Part shown: in pieces, positions 56,185-64,000 of the stretch
Layout of the letters: the number at the start of each line of letters is the position of its first letter
How positions within the stretch are numbered: position 1 is the first letter of the stretch
Origin: Oscheius sp. JU75
Taxonomy: Eukaryota > Nematoda > Chromadorea > Rhabditida > Rhabditidae
DNA length: 64,000 nt
Direction: 5' to 3'
Assembly (NCBI GenBank): GCA_037178855.1
Contig: JASJZC010000007.1
Span: forward strand, 7,378,001-7,442,000
Position numbers and translations under genes: made by a program
The notes under the pieces: model-generated
Told to the model about the DNA's origin: nothing
Databases searched by the model: none
What the model saw: the letters and a program-made list of their open reading frames with translations, nothing else

Positions 56185-57929
56185 GAAGTGAGAGCGGTGT
56201 TTTTCGAGGATATGACCCCTAGAGCAGTTATAGCACATATCCATTATTGTCAGGCGGAAATCCCAGACCCCCTCAAGTTTGCAAACATGCTTTTTGGGCT
56301 CTGAAATGAGCATTCGAGATAATCAGTTCTCTTTTTAGAATGAGGTCCTTCTCAGGGTATGAATAGTATTACGAGCGATGAATATTCATACAATTAACAT
56401 GCTCAAGCATGTCTTGTGGTCCATTTGAAAAACAAATCCAGACGTTTATTAAGATCGAAGGAAGATGAACTTGCGAAAAAGAAAAAAGTCTAACTTTGGG
56501 CTGTTTGCGTTCGTTTGGCCTAGTTTCCTAATCGGGAAGTACGTGCTGCTCAGTACAATTCATTCCAGGGTTTGAAAACTCCTCATCCTTGTTGACCAGA
56601 AAGAATTCTATATACGCATTCCTAGGTAGCTAATTCGCGGTCAGAAAAGCTTGATTATCTTTGCGCAGTCCGCGATTAGACCATGTTTTTCTGAGGATAG
56701 CTATAAAAACAGTGCGTAACATTGCTTCGTATTCCGCCTTTTACTGCCTTGACCAGCTTCCAAGCAGTGAATATTCACTTACATGAAGACGTGAGTAGTA
56801 AAAAGTAAATTGAATTCATGCATCCACAAGGAAGTAACTCCCGGGTTTTCTGCAACCCTTCCTCTGATTTGCAATGATCCATGAAGGGTGTAGGCATTAA
56901 GAGGTACTAGGTCCAATAAAAACAATTAGGATTTAGGCAGTCCTTTCAGTCAAGTCGCTTCCGCTAATTGAGTTATTTGGACTCCATCTTGCGAATTTTC
57001 CATTCCTGCACTAGCAGCAATTTTAAAGACTTCTTCCAAGAACCCTCTTCTGCAGGCTGCGTGGTGAAACTCTTGCTATTCCTACGGAAGCATCATTTTT
57101 TGGATCCGAGATGCGGAAATATCCCCAGAGGAAGTTGAATGCTTAAAACGATCTGGAAAAAAGTTCTATCATACTTTTGCGTGGTGATATGCCATTAATT
57201 CGACTGAACTTTTGTCTTTCTCGTCCGGGTCTGAACTACAGGTGAGCTAATCCAGAATATGTAGAGAGACCTACCTCCTGCCAAACATGCAACCATAAAG
57301 CTCTGTTTTTTAATTTATCTCTCATTACTATCCAACTTACGCAAGAACTGCGTTGGCGGATCCAGTATCTTTTTTCAAAAATCACGAGCACTTAATTGGA
57401 TCCTCATTTTACAGAGGCCTGCGGTAGTCAACAAGCCCCTCTCACGAAGCGGGAAGTCATAACTTGAGTTCATTTCGCTTTCGAAAAGTCTCTCATGCGC
57501 AGGAAAATTTTTATCTCTTTATCTCATGTGATGTTTCGTGTGTTCCGAAGACCGCCTATAACTCTGCTCATTTTCCCATAGAGCAGTAACTTTTATATTT
57601 TTAGATCGCTTGTTTTCGTTGCTTAGGTGGTAGAGGTAGAGTAGAAGCTGTAAACAAGAATTTCATTGTTGTGGTTTTATTTTTATATCTTCTAAGAATT
57701 CAGGGAACTTTCATGTGAGACAGACCATTTGTAATTCTTCAGATTTTCAGGTACTTTTCATTTGAAAGATGATAGACTCAACCCAGCTACATTTTCTAAC
57801 ATAGCAGCCTTTCTTTTACACTTTTACAAAGGTCTGCAAGAAGCAGCTTGACAGACAAGCTTTGTCAAATTTGAGTGTGATAGGCAGATTCAAACACTTT
57901 GAAACGGTTACTCTTTTTGAATGCTTTAC

Positions 57930-58551
57930 GTGCACCCAGTAGACAAAACTTCTCCTTGAGTCCCTCTCTTTTTAACTTTGTAATTAGTAGACAAACTAGG
58001 TGAGTTCTGAAGACGAGAGGGAGACCAGTACTCATTAGCATTCATATTATGGGTGCCACGGAAAATTTAAGCATTCATCGCTGGATGTCTGTTCTAGGGT
58101 TCAAACTATTACGCTCTGGTCATGTAAGAACAGGCTCTTCTACTTTTAGACCTCCTTCCAGTCTAGTGTATGACGCACTATAATTTTATTGCGGAAGAAG
58201 AATAACTTACACTCTCTCTTTTAGTCTTTGTGTCGCGACTGCATTTTGCTGCCTGGACTTTGAACATCTTCAAGGTACTCTCTTCTGTTAGCGTAGAGAG
58301 AGCACCTAGTCCTGTGTCTAATCATATTCCACACATCCGTCCTCTAGCTTCGCCCACGTGACATCAATGTTTTTCGTAGGTCCTTTTACGAGTAGCGAGT
58401 ATCCTCATTCCATAATTGGGTTAAAGACAACTTGTTTTTCTATGAGAAGGGGTATATCTGTAGCAACCTACACTGATGATTTAAGGATTACCCTCTTACA
58501 CTTATAGAAATACCAGACAGCTTTTCTTAAACAGGTGCACCCAGTAGACAA
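57930..58551. repeat. Dispersed pair of a 17-bp motif
   Basis: GTGCACCCAGTAGACAA occurs exactly at 57930-57946 and 58535-58551 on the same strand; a partial copy (TAGTAGACAA) lies near 57987. These may be protein-binding sites or remnants of a small duplication. Confidence 0.6.
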
Positions 58552-58779
58552 GAAAAATGTCGCGGAGTTTGGTTTCATGTTCAGTGGACAAAAACATCGT
58601 AGGTAAAATGATATTCAAGTGATCGGCTCAAGGTCCAGGTAAAGATTAGTAACAAGATCACTACGTAGGAAAACATCTTTTTGCCGGGCATCCGAAATAA
58701 CGAAAGCTGACAACAATCTTTGCACCTACCTCTTAAAACTTGTCATATCCGAAATTCACATGGACACAAAAACTTTCAG

Positions 58780-61149
58780 ATGGACGAACATCAACCAATG
58801 GTGTTCTGTAACAGAACAGTCGTTCTTCCACACATTGATCTCTTACCACATAGCATCAATTTATACATCATTCCTACAATATGTATTTTTGGAGCTCTCG
58901 CAGCTCTTCTGTGCATCGTCGTCTTCTCAAAGAGGCAAATGAGGTACGTGTTCCTAATTTCGGATTTTATGGCAAAATAGCTTGGTTAATGTCTTAACTA
59001 GATCAGTACAGCGATTCGTTTCGTAATATCTTGTTGTCCGGCTGATTAGTTTTACAAGCTGGGAACCTGTGTTTCAAACTGGTAGAATGAACTATTTAGT
59101 TGGAAAACTTGTGATAAACGCAAACAGCTTCAAAAACTTTGTACGATCACACACGTTGCCATTTCATAGCTCGTTAGGTACTTCTCCAGTGCTGCCTGAA
59201 AGAAGTTTCGCTTATTATTGTGAAAACCATTCAGCTATCGTTTATTTCGATATCCGACATCCATGATAAAGTACTGTTACAATTAATGGATTAAAAAAGT
59301 AAACAAAATAGCTCGCTTGCTGCATGCTAGTATGACTGTTTTTATCTCCAGACTCAGGTCGTCTCTCAACGTCTACCTAGCAGGACTTTCCTTCTTTGAC
59401 TTTATCCTACTCATAATGAGTCTGCTCATCTACACACCCATGCAGGCCTGTATCGAACAGGTTGTTTTCGTTTAGAGATTCTGAACATTCGAGTTTTAGG
59501 GAAGAGCCGGAACACCCGTCTGCTATTTCTTCTGGCATTCAACCTTGATCACTTATCCAGTGTCGTTGATAGCTCAGACGGGCAGTGTCTGGACATGTGT
59601 TTCTGTTACAGTCGACCGTTTCCTGGCTGTTTCTTACCCACTCCATAGCAAGATATGGTGTACACCGAAGAGAGCTTTCAGCATACTGATCACAATCACC
59701 ATACTCAGCGTCCTCTATCGGGTAGGTTTATGAAGTCAAATTGCTTATATAATGCTACAAGCGACGACTCTTTGCATGAGATTAATCTTGTATTCATCCG
59801 CAAGTACTAATGATCTACTGCCATGAACATTTGCAGGCCGAAAGAAGAGGGCCAAGCGACATGCAGAGGGCGAAGGTTGCTCTAAAAAGCAGAATCTCTG
59901 ACATGAGCCATAAGCAAATTGTCGGGAATATGCACTAAGAACTGAGATTGCTTGCTATTTTGGCTAAACTGCATTACTGATTGATAGCGTTCATACTGCA
60001 TCAGTGATCACTTTTGATCATTTTTCGGGCGACTAGGTGTGACAACGGGCCTTTTACAGACAGTTTTGTGCAGTAGTTATCACTCTGATATATGGAGAGT
60101 GAAGTGATACGGAAAAAGGGCAGAGGAATTGAAATCCCTGTGAATTTAGACAATCTAAGCGAACTCACTGGAACGAAATTGGTATCAAGTTTATGCAAAC
60201 AGTGTCAGGAAACTACTTAACAGGCTGTTCTATCTAATTATATCCCAATCTTAAATTTTACTGACCGACAGCTAACTCATCTTGCATTTACAGGTGCCGT
60301 CTTTCTTCGAGCTCACGCTAAACGAATGTGGAGAGCTAAACCCGGCCGAGTTGCGACAAAACCATCTTTACGTCATGCTCTACATCAACTACGGCTACCT
60401 TTTCGTCATGCTTTTGGTTCCTTGGAGCATTATGATTGTTCTCAACACGTTTGTGGTCATGGCCGTTCACAGAGCTTACAAGTTCCGACAAACATTGCAG
60501 GGAGGAAAGGGACAAGAAGAAAGGGACAGAAGGTAGTAATGCTCAATCTTTCGGGCACTATTATGCTTCAGATGCACAATGATGGCCTTGTGTATGATTC
60601 TCACGTTCGTCTTGTTCAATCTTCTCTCTGCTCTGAACAACATCGTGGAATACTTCGACTTTGAGATGGAGCCGAATGTTCGGCACTATATGGTTCCTCT
60701 AGGCAATCTTTTCATCTGTCTCAATAGGTGATCCTTCATATATTCTGCAGACTTGCGAACATCTTTCAGCGCTTCCAACATTATCATCTATTCGCTATTT
60801 GGTGCACGCTTTCGCAGAATGTGCGTGTTGATGCTCTGTGGAAGAAACAGCCGATGGAATATATGGCTGAAAACGGGAAAGTATGAATCTTGCAGTTTTC
60901 CAGTTTAGCCAAACGTTTTCAGTAGAATTGTTAGTGAAATGGACATGAGGGAAAACTTCACTGTCCGTAGCAGTTGCGATGCAAGCGTAGCACTGATTAC
61001 TGCCACTCGAGCGGTCAGTTCCATAGATCTTTCTAAATAAAATGTTCTGTTTTCAGAACTCGGCACGGTACTGCAAGCCACCGCCGAGCATACAGCGGAT
61101 GAAGACAAGCTACAGTAGTCGACAAGTCCATATCCCTTCAGCAGTGTAG
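58780..61149 (+). CDS. FMRFamide-type neuropeptide receptor (class A GPCR)
   Basis: Eight exons (58780-58943, 59352-59460, 59500-59721, 60294-60532, 60572-60727, 60770-60880, 60923-61013, 61057-61149) give 394 residues with seven helices. The second to fourth helices carry LAGLSFFDF, a conserved Cys (TPVCYFFWH) and VTVDRFLAVSYPLHSKIWCT, closely matching the DRF/Y-LAV-xPLHS-WCTPKR pattern of nematode FMRFamide-peptide receptors (FRPR). TM6-7 have CTMMALCMILTFVLFNLLSA and SASNIIIYSLFG. The extracellular N-terminus is short with an N-glycosylation site (NRT). These receptors sense RFamide peptides in neurons and muscle. The ATG follows directly after an acceptor (AAAACTTTCAG). The ~400-nt and 572-nt introns 1 and 3 are long; intron 3 contains a copy of lipase-gene sequence at 60047-60072. 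Confidence 0.88.
60047..60072 (+). repeat. 26-bp exact copy of lipase exon 1 sequence inside a receptor intron
   Basis: Bases 60047-60072 are identical to 63362-63387 in the first coding exon of the lipase gene 3.3 kb downstream. Similarity continues weakly on both sides (GACAA before; GTAGTT after a 16-17-bp gap), suggesting a decayed fragment of a duplicated lipase gene. Confidence 0.75.
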
Positions 61150-63196
61150 AATTTATATTCGGGTCTGTTCATTTTTATGCCAAATTACGGTTCCTCTCTT
61201 GTTTCCTTCCGCTTTCATTCCAACATTCCCCTCCTCTCCTATCGTTTTCCTACATGTCAAACATGTTGACCTGATGCCGGTATAAAGAGATTTGCTTTAA
61301 ACAAACCAGTCTGACTAATATGGATGTCTCCTGAAAAGCATGTACTTACAAATATTTTCGGGAGAATTAAAAGCGTGTATTCCTCCTAGTATCATCAGTG
61401 TTGAGCCAGTTCATCCGAGCACAACAGCCGTTTGCAAGGGCAGTTGCACTTCTCTTTGCAGTAAATATGTCAAGTGAGTATTTTGCAAATACTCTTTAGA
61501 ACAAGCGTCACCAAAGTGAGGAAAACATCACGTACATCAAAGTATCTAGAGTCTATAAAATCAGTACATGTCTGTTCCACAACCTTCCTTAGATGGGAAG
61601 ATTGGGCCCAATGTATTTCCGTGAACACTAAGTAGAAAACATACAAGCACAGTCATCGAAATGTTTACTCTTTAAAGCGGCTTTTCAAGCAGATCAGCTA
61701 ACTTTATCACTACTATTCTTTTCTCCGTAATTATTCATACCCTCCTGGATGGAACGTCACCATCAACAAATGTTTTGGACAAGAAGACACTGCGTCAAAA
61801 ATACAGTTGACAAAATACTGTGTCTTGTTTCATAGCTTCCCTTCAATGATCTATCCTAATGAAAATTAACTCCTGTAAGCGTAGGTTTTCACATGGTGCT
61901 CTTCACGGCTTCAACCTTTTAATGAGAGCAAAACACGAACAGCTACGTAAGCATGGGTACTTCAGGTAGAGAAAACGATGTTTTCAATTACTTGAGAAGG
62001 AACTAGAGTTTAAACTCGAGATCAAAATTTTAATACGAGTTGTTCGACACTACCAACAATAAAACTACCGTAATCCTTTCGTTCCTTATTTCAAGGACTT
62101 CTTGTTCAAGATCTTCAAAATTGAGGTAGGCGGTGAACACATGCCCTTTTCTCTAAATATGCTTGCTATTCATTGAGTGGTCGAAAAACATTCCATATAC
62201 TTCAATTGCTCGATAGACCATGAACGTTTTTGAGATCATCCACGCCCCCAATTTGGTGAGATCATCACCAAAAGGCCGCTTTTTAGTTTCTAAGGATCAC
62301 ATCTCAATTCGACGTCTGTACAGGCTAGAAATGATGGCAGACGCGTAAAAAAAAATGGGAATGTGTTTGTGCGAATTGAGTAGAAACATTTGTCCTAGTT
62401 TACGCAGTATCAGAAGTACCTAGTTATCTAAGTTTAAATCTATCAATGGCTTGTTGTGAAGTCAAACAGGGAAAGCTAGGTACCTCTAGAAGGATTGTCT
62501 TTGTGATCTGTTTTGTGAACAACTATTGTAAAAGAAGCGTTGAAGACTAAGATGTATTTTATGCCCTGTTGGTCGATCACGAACAGTATCGTCATTAAAC
62601 ACAGACTCTATCATTCACACTGGAGCCAAAAAAAGTCAGACTGTCTTCACCATACCGCGCGCCCAGGCGCAGTTGTGACAGATGGCAACTTTTTTGCTCT
62701 CTGCGTTGAAAGTTCGAATAAGTGCGTCTGTACGATTTCTCGTTATACCTACGTTGTTGTCATTTGAGTATGACGTTATTTCCCCCACCTTAATTTTGCC
62801 GGGATAACAACATTAAATTGGGATCAAGACCTTCGAGAAGAAAGGCCTTGAATACGCGTTACATATGACACATATGGAAGACTGAGAGTCCTCGTCCTCA
62901 TCCTAATAAATTCGTTCTTGTTCTTTCGAACCACGCTGGTCCTGCGTTTCATACTTTAGTAAATTACAAACTACAAATTACCTTTTATGAAGTTGAAACA
63001 TCATGTGCGGTAGTGATTATGATCAGGCTTCGAGTTCGCTACAATACAAAATACTTGTTAAATGAAAGCCAGTTTGATGTCACGCTACAGTATACCTCAA
63101 AGTATCTAATTGCGTATGTAAGTTCCCATGAGCACTGTAAAATAAATAAGGGGCGGAGCCGTAGATGAACTTAGAAGTAAAAAAGGCAAGGCCTAG
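61150..63196. other. Gene-free 2-kb stretch
   Basis: No recognisable exon. A 75-codon plus frame at 62540-62767 has no support. Confidence 0.4.
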
Positions 63197-63205
63197 TATA
63201 TAAAG
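63197..63205 (+). promoter_or_regulatory. TATA box of the lipase gene
   Basis: TATATAAAG lies 28-36 bases before the ATG at 63233, with no splice acceptor of normal strength between; the leader must be very short. Confidence 0.7.
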
Positions 63206-63232
63206 TCTCTCAGGTGGCTGTTTTCTCACTTC

Positions 63233-64000
63233 ATGACTATAATGTGGATGCTCTTGGCTCTGGCGCTGGCTCTTGGTGCTACGAGTCGCAAGATCAGTCT
63301 GGATGACAACCACCACCACCACTCTCATCATCATCACCACTACCATCATGAAGACAATTTTGGGCCTTTTACAGACAGTTTTGTGCACTTTTTGAACGAG
63401 TAAGTAGTTGTTCTACAATTGTTACATGCTTATTCAGAAATATGAACCGTTTCAAGTACGCACTAGACGCTTTCGCAACTTATGGGCAGACTGGAACCTT
63501 TGGTGGAAAACATTCCGAACAACAGTACATTCACAGAACCCCTGTTTTATTCATTCATGGAAACAGTGATTCTGCTCTCAATTACGGTGCTCCAGACGGA
63601 TCCAACTCTGGCTGGAACCGTCAGCTAGCCTACTTCAAAAGCAGAGGCTACAGCTTCGCCGAAATGTACGGTCTAACCTATGGAGATCGTACCCTTGCTC
63701 ACTCGTTCATGAGGTAGCAACCGCATGATTCCCGAGCCATGCTGTTTGTTCCAGATCTATCAACTGTAACGATCTCCTCGGACACCGAAAGTTTGCCGAG
63801 GCTATTTTGGAGTACACGGGTTCGTACGAATTGAATGTTGTTGCCCACTCGATGGGTGTTACGTATGCGCGTGCTCTTATACAAGGCGGCAAGGTAGGCT
63901 GCTCTTTCACTCTCTGAGACATCACGGTTTTAGCATTACCTGAATGGACAAGAGTGTGACGTTGGCGAGAGTTTAGCTGAACGGATTGAAACCTTAATAG
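63233..64000 (+). CDS. Secreted class-2 lipase (nematode LIPS family), 3' truncated by window edge
   Basis: Exons 63233-63399, 63438-63713, 63755-63893 and 63934 onward are in phase; the last is cut at the window end. The protein has a signal peptide (MTIMWMLLALALALGATS), then an unusual His-rich segment (DDNHHHHSHHHHHYHHED), then the Lipase_2 fold: TPVLFIHGNSDSALNY (oxyanion region), GWNRQLAYFKSRGYSFAEMYGLTYGD, and the nucleophile elbow VVAHSMGVTYAR with the catalytic Ser. The following YLNGQECDVGESLAERIETLI matches the C-D-G-P/E-L segment of C. elegans LIPS proteins. It should hydrolyse esters of fatty acids in the gut lumen or extracellular space. The His run is extra to the family and could bind metal. 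The Asp and His of the triad lie beyond the edge. Confidence 0.88.

Larger units (their letters stand above)
53725..58779. other. 5-kb gene-free region upstream of the peptide receptor
   Basis: No exon with splice support or known domain. Open frames at 55627-55824 and 56005-56304 were judged spurious. Contains a poly(C) tract and a duplicated 17-bp motif listed separately. Probably upstream control DNA of the receptor gene starting at 58780. Confidence 0.4.

Noticed and set aside
55923-56304. Overlapping frames on both strands around the poly(C) tract
   Set aside because: The plus frame runs through the poly(C) homopolymer and the minus frames lack splice sites or domains.
1-64000. tRNA, rRNA, spliced-leader RNA, CRISPR, LTR or Polinton-like sequences
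   Set aside because: No box A/B pair, no known leader sequence, no repeat-spacer array and no capsid, envelope, integrase or reverse-transcriptase-like frame was recognised by eye; a covariance-model scan would be needed to exclude small RNA genes.

Overview
The window reads as a compact nuclear genome of an invertebrate animal, most likely a nematode. Introns are tiny (mostly 36-60 nt, GT...TTTCAG), many first coding exons sit just behind a polypyrimidine-AG as in spliced-leader trans-splicing, and several families are typical of nematodes: Ly6/ET-module proteins ending CCCxSDFCN, an expanded secreted class-2 lipase family, and mlt-7/skpo-like heme peroxidases. A complete NELF-A gene argues against Caenorhabditis, which is reported to lack the NELF complex. 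All gene models were built by hand, joining exons only where splice sites and codon phase agree. No retroviral or Polinton-like element, tRNA, rRNA or CRISPR array was recognised.

Layout. 0-5 kb: the 3'-running part of a bHLH-PAS-like gene, a 725-aa heme peroxidase with a Ser/Gly/His tail, and glyoxalase I, all on minus. 5-9 kb: two inverted-repeat (MITE-like) elements flanking a small GPI-type Ly6 protein. 9-12.7 kb: NELF-A (15 exons) and a Ser- then Pro/Gly/Tyr-rich protein. 15-18.7 kb: a small Cys-rich GPI-type protein and an FGF of EGL-17/FGF8 type. 19-22.6 kb: a two-pore potassium-channel-like protein whose two selectivity filters are both altered, converging on a secreted Tyr/His/Lys-rich protein, followed by its paralogue. 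24.8-30.7 kb: asparagine synthetase and a CECR2-like DDT-domain chromatin protein. 31-33 kb: two small orphan genes, one starting MGCC. 33.6-40.1 kb: an orphan seven-transmembrane receptor and a stargazin/TARP-like tetraspan, both on minus. 40-47.4 kb: a long, strongly pyrimidine-skewed gene-free stretch. 47.4-53.7 kb: a 1077-aa Ig/FN3 transmembrane receptor and an orphan 204-aa gene. 53.7-58.8 kb: gene-free. 58.8-64 kb: an FMRFamide-type peptide receptor and the start of a secreted lipase that runs off the right edge.

Functional themes. The left third mixes a secreted peroxidase with several tyrosine-rich secreted proteins that could be its cross-linking substrates. NELF-A, CECR2-like and bHLH-PAS genes act in transcription and chromatin. 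The right half is mainly neuronal or cell-surface: TARP, two GPCRs and an IgSF receptor, each with multi-kilobase non-coding flanks. Two architectures of gene start appear: genes with a splice acceptor just upstream of the ATG, and TATA-box genes with very short leaders (the two Tyr-rich secreted proteins and the lipase). Asparagine synthetase combines a TATA box with an acceptor directly before its ATG.
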